Positions 39,704-48,848 are shown, counted from the first letter of the stretch. The stretch: 64,000 nucleotides of DNA from Deltaproteobacteria bacterium UBA5205 (GCA_002412715.1 DHVP01000004.1:77006-141005); one strand, 5' to 3'. The notes: generated by a model not told the origin, from the sequence alone. Made by a program: numbers and translations.

Positions 39704-40825
39704 CTATCCCAAACGCTTCTTGAACCTCAAGGAGCTTGTGGCGACCACTGAGGCTCCCAGGATGAACAGAGCCAGAAACTGCGGCCAGAGGATGGCCATG
39801 CCGCTGCCTTTCAGGAAGATGCCGCGGATGATGACGAGAAAATACCGCAGCGGGTTGAGGTATGTGATGAGCTGGACGGCTGCGGGCATGTTCTCTATGG
39901 GGAACATGAGGCCCGAGAGCAGGACGGCCGGGGCGAAGAAGAGGAATGTGGCCATCATGGCCTGCTGCTGCGTTCTGGAGATGGTTGAGATGAAAAGGCC
40001 GAAGCCGAGGACGGACAGGAGATATACGGCGGTTGCCAGGACAAGAAGGGGGATGGAGCCGCGTATCGGCACCTCGAACCAGATCACACCGACGGCAGTG
40101 ACAAGGAACATATCGAAGAAACCGATGAGGGCAAAGGGGATGGTCTTGCCGAGAATCAGTTCGGCGGGGCGGATGGGTGTGACCATCAGCTGTTCCATGG
40201 TGCCGATCTCCCGTTCCCGGACGATGGCCATGGATGTCAGCAGCAGGCAGACGACGAGGACCATGATGGCGATGACCCCGGGCACGTTGTAGTTCTTGCT
40301 CTTAAGGTCCGCATTGTACCAGGCGCGGGGCCGTACATCCAGGGAGCCCTTTGCCCGGTATGCTGTCTTCATCGAGATGTCCCGACTGAACTGCGAGACA
40401 ATGCCGTTTGCATATCCCGCCGCGACAAGGGCGGTGTTCGAGTCCGTCCCGTCAAGGAGTATCTGAAGGGAGACCTTCCGGCGGGCTTCGAGGTCGGACG
40501 TGAAGCCGCGGTCAAAATGGAGCACCACCGTTGTGGCGCCCTCATCGAGAAGGGTTCTGACCTCGGCATCCGATCCGGGGAAATGATCGATCCTGAAATA
40601 TCCCGATCCCTCGAAGCGTCTCGCTATTTCCCGCGTAACGGATGTCTTATCGAGGTCGTAGACGGCCATCCTTATATTGGTCACATCCATGGTGACGGCA
40701 TACCCGAAAACAATGAGCTGGAGAACGGGGGTCACGAAGATGATGGGCTTCATCTTCCTGTCGCGGAAGATCTGGATGAACTCCTTGACGATCATCTGCT
40801 TGATCCGTTGCAGCATCTGGCGCAT
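39704..40825 (-). CDS. ABC-2 type efflux permease (second)
   Basis: 373 residues: N-terminal cytoplasmic LQRIKQMIVKEFIQIFRDRKMK followed by a membrane helix, a large periplasmic domain (about 40-180), and five C-terminal helices including ERGTMEQL-like REREIGTMEQLMVTPIRPAELILGKTIPFALIGFFDM, the signature of YhhJ/YbhS/YbhR-type permeases. Ends FLALFILGASVVATSSLRFKKRLG. It would pair with the companion permease (40827) and two ATPases to export drugs or envelope substrates. Last gene of the efflux operon, immediately after the companion permease. Confidence 0.93.
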   Translation of the reverse strand: MRQMLQRIKQMIVKEFIQIFRDRKMKPIIFVTPVLQLIVFGYAVTMDVTNIRMAVYDLDKTSVTREIARRFEGSGYFRIDHFPGSDAEVRTLLDEGATTVVLHFDRGFTSDLEARRKVSLQILLDGTDSNTALVAAGYANGIVSQFSRDISMKTAYRAKGSLDVRPRAWYNADLKSKNYNVPGVIAIMVLVVCLLLTSMAIVREREIGTMEQLMVTPIRPAELILGKTIPFALIGFFDMFLVTAVGVIWFEVPIRGSIPLLVLATAVYLLSVLGFGLFISTISRTQQQAMMATFLFFAPAVLLSGLMFPIENMPAAVQLITYLNPLRYFLVIIRGIFLKGSGMAILWPQFLALFILGASVVATSSLRFKKRLG

Positions 40826-40826
40826 T

Positions 40827-41936
40827 CTACGTCACCCGCTTCTTGAATGTCTTCACCGCCACGGTGAATACGACAAGGCCGAAAAGGGCAAGGAGCCCCA
40901 TCTCGGTCAGAAGCATGCCGGCGGTATTCCCCTTGAGGAAGATGCCCTTGATCGCCGCGACGAAATAGCGCGCCGGAATCAGGTAGGTGATCGCCTGAAG
41001 GGGAACGGGCATATTCAGGATCGAAAACATGAAACCTGAAAGCAGCAGCGCCGGCAGGTAAGATGAGATGACGGCGGCCTGGCTTGCCGCGAGCTGGGAT
41101 TTCGTCACTATGGATATGAGGATGCCGAGGCTCAGACCGCCGAAAAGGAAAAGGGACGATATGAAGAGAAGAAGGAGGATACTTCCCTTGAGGGGAACGC
41201 CGAAGAGCGCGACGACGATGATGATGGACAGGATCGTGTCGATGATCCCGATGGCGAAATAGGGGATCATCTTGCCGATGATCAGCTCCGCCGGTTTGAC
41301 AGGCGTCGAGATGATCTGTTCCATGGTACCCCGCTCCCATTCCCTGGCGATGGTCAGCGACGTGAGCAGCGCGGCAACGATGGTCATGATGACTGCGATA
41401 AGTCCCGGGACGATGAAATTGCGGGATTTGAGCTCCGGGTTGTACCAGATGCGTGGGCGAACGTCGATGAGGGGATCGAGGGAACCGAGGCCGGCACGCC
41501 TCGCCGCCAGTTCCAGCGCCGAGTTCAGATATCCGAGGGCAATGGTTGCGGTATTGGAGTCGCTGCCGTCAACGATGACCTGAATACGCGCCTGGCCCCC
41601 TGTCAGGGCATATCTGGAGAAGTCTTCCGGTATCGAGATCGCCACCCGCGCGCTTCCCTCATCGAGGGCTTTGTCAATGAGGCGCGAATCGTCCACATAG
41701 GCCGCCACGGTGAAATACCCGGATGCTTCCAGGCCGCGCACGATCTCCCTGCTGAGGTTCGACTTGTCCCTGTCGTAGACCACGGTTGTCAGCCGGTCGA
41801 CGTCGACGGTGATGGCGTACCCGAAGATAAAGAGCAGCATGACGGGCATGAGAAAGGCCAGTGCAAGACTGAAAGCGTCCCTTCGTATCTGGATGATCTC
41901 TTTCCTGGCGATCGCTGTGATTCGATTGAGGTTCAT
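40827..41936 (-). CDS. ABC-2 type efflux permease (first)
   Basis: 369 residues from ATG 41936 (MNLNRITAIARKEIIQIRRDAF), just after the stop of the ATPase gene; the frame can extend to 41969, but that would overlap the ATPase. One N-terminal helix, a large periplasmic domain with DDSRLIDKALDEGSARVAISIPEDFSR, and five C-terminal helices with REWERGTMEQIISTPVKPAELIIGKMIPYFAIGIIDT, matching YbhS/YhhJ. Paralogous to the following gene (the same RGTMEQ and PAELI blocks), so the transporter is likely a heterodimer. Confidence 0.93.
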   Translation of the reverse strand: MNLNRITAIARKEIIQIRRDAFSLALAFLMPVMLLFIFGYAITVDVDRLTTVVYDRDKSNLSREIVRGLEASGYFTVAAYVDDSRLIDKALDEGSARVAISIPEDFSRYALTGGQARIQVIVDGSDSNTATIALGYLNSALELAARRAGLGSLDPLIDVRPRIWYNPELKSRNFIVPGLIAVIMTIVAALLTSLTIAREWERGTMEQIISTPVKPAELIIGKMIPYFAIGIIDTILSIIIVVALFGVPLKGSILLLLFISSLFLFGGLSLGILISIVTKSQLAASQAAVISSYLPALLLSGFMFSILNMPVPLQAITYLIPARYFVAAIKGIFLKGNTAGMLLTEMGLLALFGLVVFTVAVKTFKKRVT

Positions 41937-41937
41937 C

Positions 41938-42888
41938 TCATGATACCTCGATGAGCGACACGAAGACATCCTCCAGGGAGGGGCGCACCACGGTGGCGTT
42001 CACAACGGGAATATTCGCTCCCGCAAGCGCCGAACGGATGGCGGGTATAGCGGACTCGCCCTTGTCGACGGTGGCATGAATCACGTTTCCGAATAACGCC
42101 ACATCGAACCCTTTCCTGCCGAGGACATCGAGGCCCGCGACGATATCGACGACGGCTACCTCGAGGATCTCCTTGTGCATATGTTCTTTCTTCATGACAT
42201 CGGGGCGGCCTTCCGCGATGATCCTTCCCCTGTAGATGAGGGCGAGGCGATCGCAGTATTCGGCTTCGTCGAGGTAGTGGGTTGTCACGAAGACGGTCGT
42301 TCCCCGGGAGGACATCTCGTAGATGAGATTCCAGAACCTGCGCCGGGAGATGGGGTCTACGCCGGAGGTGGGCTCATCGAGGAAGATTATGGGGGGTTCG
42401 TGGATCACGGCACATCCGAGGGCAAGACGCTGTTTGAAGCCGCTCGCCATGGTGCGCGTGATCGATTTGCGTTTTTCCCCAATCCCCGCCATGTCGAGGA
42501 CCCATTCCTTGCGCTCCTTCCTTTTTTCGGCGGCCACGCCGTATATGCCGCTGAAAAAATCGATGTTTTCCTCGATGGTCAAATCGTCATAAAGGGAAAA
42601 CCGCTGAGACATGTAGCCGATGTGCTTCTTGATTTCCTCGGACTGTTTCATGATATCGAAGCCGCCCACAGTTCCCGTGCCGGCTGAAGGCATCAGGAGG
42701 CCGCAGAGCATCCTGATCGTCGTCGATTTTCCGGCGCCGTTGGGGCCCAGGAACCCGAAGACCTCGCCTTTCGCAACCGTGAGGTCAATGTTGTCGACTG
42801 CCCGGAAATCACCGAAGACCCTGGTGAGTCCCTTCACGGTGACGGCGGATTCTTCGGGAGGCAGACTTTGTTCCTCAGCGATCGTCAT
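41938..42888 (-). CDS. ABC transporter ATPase (efflux, second)
   Basis: 316 residues: Walker A GPNGAGKST, Q-loop region GYMSQRFSLYDDLTIEENI, a signature region where the usual LSGG is replaced by ASGFKQRLALG, Walker B IIFLDEPTSGVD and H-loop FVTTHYLDEAEYC, then an 80-residue C-terminal tail with the DrrA-type VVDIVAGLDVLGRKGFDVALFG. The degenerate signature (ASGFKQ) is notable and might mean a non-canonical ATP site. It overlaps the first ATPase gene by four bases. In YbhF two such ATPases are fused; here they are separate. Confidence 0.92.
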   Translation of the reverse strand: MTIAEEQSLPPEESAVTVKGLTRVFGDFRAVDNIDLTVAKGEVFGFLGPNGAGKSTTIRMLCGLLMPSAGTGTVGGFDIMKQSEEIKKHIGYMSQRFSLYDDLTIEENIDFFSGIYGVAAEKRKERKEWVLDMAGIGEKRKSITRTMASGFKQRLALGCAVIHEPPIIFLDEPTSGVDPISRRRFWNLIYEMSSRGTTVFVTTHYLDEAEYCDRLALIYRGRIIAEGRPDVMKKEHMHKEILEVAVVDIVAGLDVLGRKGFDVALFGNVIHATVDKGESAIPAIRSALAGANIPVVNATVVRPSLEDVFVSLIEVS

Positions 42889-43841
42889 GTTCCCGCCTTG
42901 CCTTCACTGCCGGCCGGGGCGCCGATCATGGCGAAGAAGACATCCTCGATGGAAGGGGAGATCTCGCGATATCCCCCGGTGGCACAACCGCTATCCGACA
43001 GACGCCCCATTACGGCCGGGATGTCCGTCCTGTCAGCGAGGCCGATGTGGAGTCTGTCGCCGTATATGCCGACGCCGGTCACCCTTTGGTCGGATTGTAT
43101 GATCTTCATGATCTCCCGAGCGTTGTCGCACCATACCTCGATCATGGGCATGGCGTGTTTTGCCTTGATGGCCGAGGGGGTGTCCTTTTCGAGGAGCCTG
43201 CCTTCGTAGATGAGGCCTACTTCGGTACACCGCTCCGCCTCGTCGAGATAGGAGGTGGAGACGAAGATCGTCACCCCCTCCTTAAGAAGTTCATAGAGGA
43301 TCTTCCAGAAATCGCGGCGCGACACGGGGTCGACGCCGTTGGTCGGCTCATCGAGAAAGAGGATCTCCGGTGTGTGTATGAGGGCGCAGGCAAGACCGAG
43401 CTTCTGTTTCATTCCGCCGGAGAGTTGGCCCGCCAGTCTGCCGGTAAAGGGAGCGAGGTTGGAGAAACCGAGTAATCTTTCTATGCGCCCGGGGCGTTCA
43501 TCCCGCGGCACGTCAAATATATCGGCGTAAAAGACCATGTTCTCCATAACTGTCAGATCTTCGTAAAGGCCGAAGCGTTGAGGCATGTAGGCGATCTTTT
43601 CCTTGATATCTTCCGATTTTTTCCCTATGGGATATGACGCGACCCAGGCGTCTCCGGAGGTCGGTTCCATGACGGCGGTCAGGAGCCTCATAAGGGTTGA
43701 TTTGCCGGCGCCGTCGGGGCCCACAAGGCCGAAGAGCTCACCCTTGCGGACTTCCATCGTGATCCCTTGAATGGCCGTGACGGCGCCGAAACTCTTCGTG
43801 AGCGAATCCGTCTTTATGGCAATGAGATCATCCATGGTCAC
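42885..43841 (-). CDS. ABC transporter ATPase (efflux, first)
   Basis: 318 residues, start GTG 43841 overlapping the membrane-fusion gene stop (GTGA); ATG 43835 is an alternative. Walker A GPDGAGKST, Q-loop MPQRFGLYEDLTVMENM, intact signature LSGGMKQKLGLA, Walker B EILFLDEPTNGVDP, and FVSTSYLDEAERC H-loop region (His replaced by Ser in FVSTSY). C-terminal DrrA-type tail. Paired with the next ATPase: this one has a good signature but an odd H-loop, the partner has a normal H-loop and an odd signature, suggesting complementary asymmetric sites. Confidence 0.92.
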   Translation of the reverse strand: MTMDDLIAIKTDSLTKSFGAVTAIQGITMEVRKGELFGLVGPDGAGKSTLMRLLTAVMEPTSGDAWVASYPIGKKSEDIKEKIAYMPQRFGLYEDLTVMENMVFYADIFDVPRDERPGRIERLLGFSNLAPFTGRLAGQLSGGMKQKLGLACALIHTPEILFLDEPTNGVDPVSRRDFWKILYELLKEGVTIFVSTSYLDEAERCTEVGLIYEGRLLEKDTPSAIKAKHAMPMIEVWCDNAREIMKIIQSDQRVTGVGIYGDRLHIGLADRTDIPAVMGRLSDSGCATGGYREISPSIEDVFFAMIGAPAGSEGKAGT

Positions 43842-44830
43842 TTGAGAAGGATCCTCACGTCAGCGGGCATCCCCGGTTTGAGCTCCTGGTTCTTGTTTTC
43901 CACCGTTACCTTGACCCCGAAGACGAGTTTGACCCTTTCTTCCTCGGTCTGGACGTTCTTGGGCGTGAATTCGGCGTCGGAGGAGATGAAAGTGACCGTG
44001 CCGTCGTAGACCTTGTCTTTATAAGTGTCCACGGTGATCCGTGCTTTCTGACCCAGCTTGACGAGACCCAGCCTGTCTTCCTTGACGTATACCTTGACCC
44101 AGGGACGGTCGAGATCGCCGACGATGAAGACGGCGGCGCCGGGTTGTACGATCTCTCCGAGTTCAACATTCTTTCTGAAGACGACCCCGGAAATGGGGGC
44201 ATAGAGCCTGGTGTCGGCGAGCTTCTCTTCAGTGTTTGCCACAAGAGCCATAAGCTGTTTTACCCGAAGCTCAGCTGCCTTGATATCTTCCTTTCGCGGC
44301 CCTTCCTCAACAAGGCTCTGCTGCTGCCGGGCGCTTGCGAACTGGCCGAGGCGCGTATTATATGCGCTTTTTGCAGCATCAAAGCGCGACGCCGATATGG
44401 CCCCGTTCGTATAGAGGGTTTCGGCGCGTTCGAAATCCTTGCGCGCTCTGACAAGTTCCGCCTCAACGGAGGCAGCATCGGCCCGTGCCTTGCCTATCTC
44501 CTGGCGCCGCGAGCCGGTCTTCAACTCCTGAAGTTTGACCTGTGCCTCTTCCAGGGAGGCCCGGTTCTGATCCACGAGCGCCTTTATGTCACCGCTTGAA
44601 AGCTCGGCGAGGAGGTCGTCTTTCTTTACACGCGCACCCTCATCGACGTTGAGAGTGACGATTTTGCCGGAGACCTTGAAGCCTATATTGCATTCCGTTA
44701 CCTCTACGTTGCCGGAGAGCTTCATCGTACCGTCATCGCGGCCCCGGAAGTAATGTGCGGCAACTATGACGGCGACGATCACAATCGCGGCGACGACCGC
44801 CAGCGGAATGAGTCTCTTTTTGGGGATCAT
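43838..44830 (-). CDS. HlyD-family periplasmic membrane-fusion protein
   Basis: 330 residues. A single N-terminal membrane helix (LIPLAVVAAIVIVAVIVAAHYF), then the two lipoyl halves (GNVEVTECNIGFKVSGKIVTLNVDEGARVKKDDLLAEL and APISGVVFRKNVELGEIVQPGAAVFIV) around a 100-residue alpha-helical hairpin (SLEEAQVKLQELKTG...LVRARKDFERAETLYTNG), and a beta-barrel domain. It bridges the ABC permeases and the TolC-like channel. It overlaps both neighbours by four bases. The architecture is that of YbhG. Confidence 0.94.
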   Translation of the reverse strand: MIPKKRLIPLAVVAAIVIVAVIVAAHYFRGRDDGTMKLSGNVEVTECNIGFKVSGKIVTLNVDEGARVKKDDLLAELSSGDIKALVDQNRASLEEAQVKLQELKTGSRRQEIGKARADAASVEAELVRARKDFERAETLYTNGAISASRFDAAKSAYNTRLGQFASARQQQSLVEEGPRKEDIKAAELRVKQLMALVANTEEKLADTRLYAPISGVVFRKNVELGEIVQPGAAVFIVGDLDRPWVKVYVKEDRLGLVKLGQKARITVDTYKDKVYDGTVTFISSDAEFTPKNVQTEEERVKLVFGVKVTVENKNQELKPGMPADVRILLK

Positions 44831-46254
44831 TTCGTTTCCTCCGTCATGGATTTTGTCGAGATAGTGCTTTTTCCGGTTACGGGTGCACGCGAAGCGTCAC
44901 CGTCACTCGCCGTATCAGATGGGATGTCCATATCACCTATTGCCTTTTTCAGGAAGGCAACGGCGACATGCCGGTCGAAACGCGCCTGGCAGTGGTCGGA
45001 ACGGGACCGGATGAGGGCGGCCTCGGCATTGATGACGTCCGTGCTTGTATTGTCACCCGATCTATACCGGAGGTCTTCGATACGAACCTGCTCTCTGGCT
45101 GAAGAGACCGCTTTTTTTGACACGATTACACGCTCATCGGCATTCACTATGGCGGTTTGAGCTTCCTTCAATTCCCTGGCGATGGTAAGACGAAGCGCCC
45201 TCTCTTCCTCTTTCGCGTTCATGAGCTCCAACCGTTCGCGGTCTATCTCGGCTCCTATACGTCCGAAATCGAAGACAGGCAGCATGAGGCGCACCCCGAG
45301 GCTCCAGTTTTCCTTGAAAGCGAAGCTGTCCCCGGCCTTTCCGCCATAGTCGCCCGCCCCGTAGATATCGGGGAGCCGCTTGCCGCGGGCGGCGGCGACA
45401 CGCTCTTCGATCATCTTTACCTTGCTCAGCGCGGCCTTATAGTCCGGCCGTCCGGCGAGGGCGTGTTCAAGATCGGCCTTCGCAGTCTCCCCGTGGATGA
45501 TTGGCGTGTCTTCGAAGGCGATGGTGAACTCACCTGGTTCATCCATACCTATTAACGATCTGAGAAGCTCCCTAGTGTTCGCGATGCTGTTCTGTGTCTG
45601 TATCCTTCTTTCGATGGCGGCGGCCAGTTCCGTATCGGCCTTGAAGAGGTCGAGCTTCGGCGCAGTGCCGGCCTTGAGAAAGGCTTCGACATCCCGGCGA
45701 TGCGCTTCAAGCCCTTTTACCTGCGCTTCATATGCGCCAAGCAATTCGTCGAGCTGGGCGAGTTTATAGTAGACGGCGGTAACGTTATATACAAGCTCGT
45801 GGAGATTGCGGGTATGAAAATCCTGCGCCATGGATTTCTTGAGCCCGGCGATGGTGACGCCTCTCACGAGGCGCCCTCCCTTGAAAAGGGGGACGGAAAA
45901 GGTGGCAAAACCATCATAAACGTTCTTTTCGAAATCGGGAATATCCGTGGCAAAGAGAGGCAGGCTGCTGATGACAATGGGCGTAAGGGGGGCAGGGTAC
46001 CTGTAGCGCGTGTATCCGCCGGTGACATCGATCCTGGGCATCCTGTCCGCCTGCGCGGCCTTCAGGCCTTGATTCTCGATCTCTATATTCTGCCGTGCTA
46101 TCCTGAGGGCCGGGTTGTGCCTGATGGCGTACCGAATGAGGGAAGAAAGGCCGAATGAGTCCGCCTGCGGAGCTTTTTGCGCCGTCGCTCCAACGGGAAA
46201 GATGGCAACAACGCCAAGGGTAAAGAATATGATAGTCTGTGCCATCCACTTCAT
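44827..46254 (-). CDS. TolC-type outer-membrane efflux protein
   Basis: 475 residues with a signal peptide (AQTIIFFTLGVVAIFPVGATA). Two homologous OEP halves: SLIRYAIRHNPALRIARQNIE and a later KADLEHALAGRPDYKAALSKVK, with the long helical segments of the periplasmic tunnel (residues 60-240 and 270-430) and a few amphipathic strands for the outer membrane. C-terminal DIPSDTASDGDASRAP is a low-complexity tail. It forms the channel for the HlyD/ABC exporter. ATG 46254 overlaps the TetR stop by four bases. Confidence 0.92.
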   Translation of the reverse strand: MKWMAQTIIFFTLGVVAIFPVGATAQKAPQADSFGLSSLIRYAIRHNPALRIARQNIEIENQGLKAAQADRMPRIDVTGGYTRYRYPAPLTPIVISSLPLFATDIPDFEKNVYDGFATFSVPLFKGGRLVRGVTIAGLKKSMAQDFHTRNLHELVYNVTAVYYKLAQLDELLGAYEAQVKGLEAHRRDVEAFLKAGTAPKLDLFKADTELAAAIERRIQTQNSIANTRELLRSLIGMDEPGEFTIAFEDTPIIHGETAKADLEHALAGRPDYKAALSKVKMIEERVAAARGKRLPDIYGAGDYGGKAGDSFAFKENWSLGVRLMLPVFDFGRIGAEIDRERLELMNAKEEERALRLTIARELKEAQTAIVNADERVIVSKKAVSSAREQVRIEDLRYRSGDNTSTDVINAEAALIRSRSDHCQARFDRHVAVAFLKKAIGDMDIPSDTASDGDASRAPVTGKSTISTKSMTEETK

Positions 46255-46904
46255 GATGATGCTCCTTCCCGGTCTTCTTTGATTGCCGAAAGCGCCGCAA
46301 GACTGAAGCGGCAGATGTGTCCGGCTATGTCCTCCATGTTCATCGAACTGACACGGTTGTCACCGATCAATCTGCTCAGGACGGGCCTGGCATACAGGAA
46401 ATATAGACACTGGCCGACGATGCTGGCGCAGCAATAGAGCACGGTGTCGTTTGCCGGATCCTTTCCGATAATGCGGCCCACGATGGATGATACCAAATGG
46501 AACATCGGCCTTGCCATCTCCTCGACGATTACGTCAAGGGCAGCCGTCGGCTCGGCGAATTCTCTTGCCATGAGCCTTCCGAATCGCGACTCGATGCCCG
46601 TATCGAGAATGCGGAAGACGAATGAGCGGATAAAACCTTCAAGCCTCTTTTCGGGGGGATCGTCCCCAGATGTACCCAACTCGCGCGGATACTTCTCGAA
46701 GGCGATGTCCTTCCAGCAACGCAAGGTTTCAAGATAAAGGTTATCCTTGCTTTGAAAATAGTAATTGATGGCGGCAACGTTTACAGCCGCTTTGCCGCTG
46801 ATCTGCCGGATGGTCGTCCGCCGGAAACCGTTTTCGGCGAATATCTCGCCTGCGGCCTCCAGGATACGTTGCCTCGTGTTCGGCTTACCGTCCGTCACTT
46901 TCAC
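46251..46904 (-). CDS. TetR-family regulator of the efflux operon
   Basis: 217 residues. The N-terminal helix-turn-helix (RQRILEAAGEIFAENGFRRTTIRQISGKAAVNVAAINYYFQSKDNLYLE, residues 12-60) is the TetR signature with the usual AAVNVAAINYYF recognition helix. The C-terminal ligand domain (DUF1956-like, CecR type) with RELGTSGDDPPEKRLEGFIRSFVFR matches regulators of YbhGFSR-type exporters. It leads the operon on the same strand, which is also typical. Probably a repressor released by a toxic compound. Two 12-bp palindromes lie just upstream. Confidence 0.92.
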   Translation of the reverse strand: MKVTDGKPNTRQRILEAAGEIFAENGFRRTTIRQISGKAAVNVAAINYYFQSKDNLYLETLRCWKDIAFEKYPRELGTSGDDPPEKRLEGFIRSFVFRILDTGIESRFGRLMAREFAEPTAALDVIVEEMARPMFHLVSSIVGRIIGKDPANDTVLYCCASIVGQCLYFLYARPVLSRLIGDNRVSSMNMEDIAGHICRFSLAALSAIKEDREGASS

Positions 46905-46917
46905 GGCCCCTCGTAAT

Positions 46918-46955
46918 AAACATATGTTTCATACAACTATTTTAAACTATAGTTT
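46918..46955 (-). promoter_or_regulatory. Paired palindromic operators upstream of the efflux operon
   Basis: AAACATATGTTT (46918-46929) and AAACTATAGTTT (46944-46955) are perfect 12-bp palindromes with centres 26 bp apart, and both share the AAAC...GTTT arms. They lie 14-51 bases upstream of the tetR start. This looks like a TetR-family operator pair. Confidence 0.55.
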
Positions 46956-47101
46956 CACAGTGTCAAGAATTTTTTTTCACATGATTCCTTGTGAATAGAA
47001 TAACATGCTATAGTGAAAAAGGCCCTGTGTTATCAAGAGGATGTGAGGGGTTAACAAAAGAAGTATTCATTATCCTGAATCGCCGAGCGGCCAAATATGT
47101 A

Positions 47102-47211
47102 TTGACAAGGAAAATCGAATTAGTGTTAAATACCCTTAAGGTTTAAGGGGTATAGTTCATTGATAAGCAGTTTAGTTCTGTTCGATCACTAATAGTGTTC
47201 ACTATAGTGAA
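47102..47211 (+). promoter_or_regulatory. Promoter and palindromes upstream of the hdr-flx operon
   Basis: TTGACA (47102-47107), 18 bases, TTAAAT (47126-47131). Just downstream, CCCTTAA-GGT-TTAAGGG (47133-47149) is an inverted repeat at the expected start site. CACTAATAGTG (47187-47197) and TTCACTATAGTGAA (47198-47211, a perfect 14-bp palindrome) follow in the leader. Together they suggest regulated expression; the regulator is unknown. The remaining leader to 47307 shows no gene. Confidence 0.6.
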
Positions 47212-47307
47212 TATATTTTCCGGAGCAGTTATTGACGAGTTGACGAACACAATTTGACTCTGGTAAACGGGCTCGCTGCTACCGGCTGCAAAGGTTGGTT
47301 AATCTGA

Positions 47308-47874
47308 ATGGATACGATCAATTTATCTGAAAAAACCGATTGGGCTTTCATTGAAGAGGTAAAGAAGGAGAGCGGTCAGAACCCTTCACTGTGTTATCAG
47401 TGCGGGAACTGTACGGCGGGCTGTCCTTATACCCAGTACTTCGACTATCCGGTGAGCATAATAATGCGCCTCTTGCAGTCCGGGCAGAAGGAGACAATCC
47501 TCACTTCCAAAGCCATATGGCTCTGCGCCACATGCGAGACATGCACGACGCGCTGTCCCTGTGAGGTCGACGTGACGCATATCATGGACACACTCAGGAT
47601 CATGGCGAGAAGAGAGGGTAAAGTCTCAGAGAAAGACGTGCAGCTTTTCTACGATTCCTTCCTCGATTCGATGAAAAAGCACGGCAGGATCTTCGAGATG
47701 GGCATCCTCATGGGCTATAAATTTAAATCAGGCCATCTCATGGGCGATGCGGAGCTCGGACCGAAGGTCATGAGCCGCGGAAAGATCAGTTTATTCCCCA
47801 AGACGATAAAAGGCGCCGACAAAGTAGCTCAAATTTTTAATAGATTCCAGGAAAAGGCGAAAAAGCATGGCTGA
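47308..47874 (+). CDS. hdrC: Heterodisulfide reductase-like subunit HdrC
   Basis: 188 residues with two ferredoxin-type motifs: CYQCGNCTAGCPY (residues 32-44) and CATCETCTTRCPC (72-84), each binding a [4Fe-4S] cluster. The C-terminal half is helical with conserved YDSFLDSMKKHGRIFEMG, typical of HdrC in bacterial Hdr-Flx clusters. It passes electrons from HdrA to HdrB. It overlaps hdrB by eight bases. The start has only a weak ribosome site after a long leader. Confidence 0.93.
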   Translation: MDTINLSEKTDWAFIEEVKKESGQNPSLCYQCGNCTAGCPYTQYFDYPVSIIMRLLQSGQKETILTSKAIWLCATCETCTTRCPCEVDVTHIMDTLRIMARREGKVSEKDVQLFYDSFLDSMKKHGRIFEMGILMGYKFKSGHLMGDAELGPKVMSRGKISLFPKTIKGADKVAQIFNRFQEKAKKHG

Positions 47875-48835
47875 GAAAGAATACGCATATTTCAGTGGTT
47901 GTTCGCTGGAAGGCACCGCGAAGGAGTACGACGAATCGCTGCGGGTTGTCATGAAGGCCCTCGGAGTGGATCTTGTGGAACCTGATGATTGGAGCTGCTG
48001 CGGCTCCACACCGGCCCACACGGTCGATCACGTGTTCGCTGCGGCGCTTGCCGCACGAAACCTTTGCCTTGTAGAGAAGATGAACAAGGACGTTCTTACA
48101 ACACCTTGTCCTTCGTGTCTCATGGCATTCAAGAAGGCCCAGTACAATATGTCACGGGATGACGCATTCAAAGGCGAGGTCAACGAACTTCTCGACGAGG
48201 CCTATAACTGCGGCGTGGAGTCAAAATCCTCCCTGCAGATAATTTACGAAGACATCGGGCTTGATGCCATCGCGGCCAAAGTTACCCACATCATGCCGGA
48301 CCTAAAGGTTGCGCCGTACTACGGATGCATCCTTTCGAGGCCGCCCGAAATAGCACAGTTCGACGACCCCGAAAACCCGGTTTCGATGGACAAAGTCCTT
48401 ACGGCCGCCGGTATCGACGTCCGTGATTTTGCATTCAAGATGGAATGTTGCGGAGCAGCGTTCGGTGTTCCCAAACAGGACATGGTGAACAGGCTCTCCT
48501 ATAAGGTTCTGGAGATGGCCGTGGACGCCGGCGCAAACTGTATAGCCGTTGCGTGCCCGCTGTGCCAGCAGAACCTTGACCTGCGCCAGGAACAGGTCAA
48601 CAAGACGATGGGTTCCAATTTCAACATCCCCATCATTTATTTCACCCAGCTCATGGGCCTTGCCTACGGATTTTCACCCAAGGAATTGGGTATGGATAAG
48701 GTGATCGTCAGCGCCGATAAGATCACCCGGCGGATTACCAGGGAAGAGTACGCGAAGATAAAAGAAGAAGAAGCAGCCGCAAAGAAGCCCCAGAAGGCCA
48801 AAAAAGAAGCAGCTGCAGAAGAGACAAATAATTAA
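47867..48835 (+). CDS. hdrB: Heterodisulfide reductase-like subunit HdrB
   Basis: 322 residues with two CCG domains: SGCSLEGTAKEYDESLRVVM...WSCCGSTPAH and YYGCILSRPPE...KMECCGAAFGVPKQDM, plus ACPLCQQNL. These cysteines hold the non-cubane 4Fe-4S clusters that reduce the heterodisulfide in methanogens. In bacteria the physiological disulfide is not settled. A charged tail (EEEAAAKKPQKAKKEAAAEE, about 30 residues) is unusual and not part of the core. The stop is 14 bases before hdrA (AAGGAG ribosome site). Confidence 0.94.
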   Translation: MAEKEYAYFSGCSLEGTAKEYDESLRVVMKALGVDLVEPDDWSCCGSTPAHTVDHVFAAALAARNLCLVEKMNKDVLTTPCPSCLMAFKKAQYNMSRDDAFKGEVNELLDEAYNCGVESKSSLQIIYEDIGLDAIAAKVTHIMPDLKVAPYYGCILSRPPEIAQFDDPENPVSMDKVLTAAGIDVRDFAFKMECCGAAFGVPKQDMVNRLSYKVLEMAVDAGANCIAVACPLCQQNLDLRQEQVNKTMGSNFNIPIIYFTQLMGLAYGFSPKELGMDKVIVSADKITRRITREEYAKIKEEEAAAKKPQKAKKEAAAEETNN

Positions 48836-48848
48836 GGAGACCTGATCG

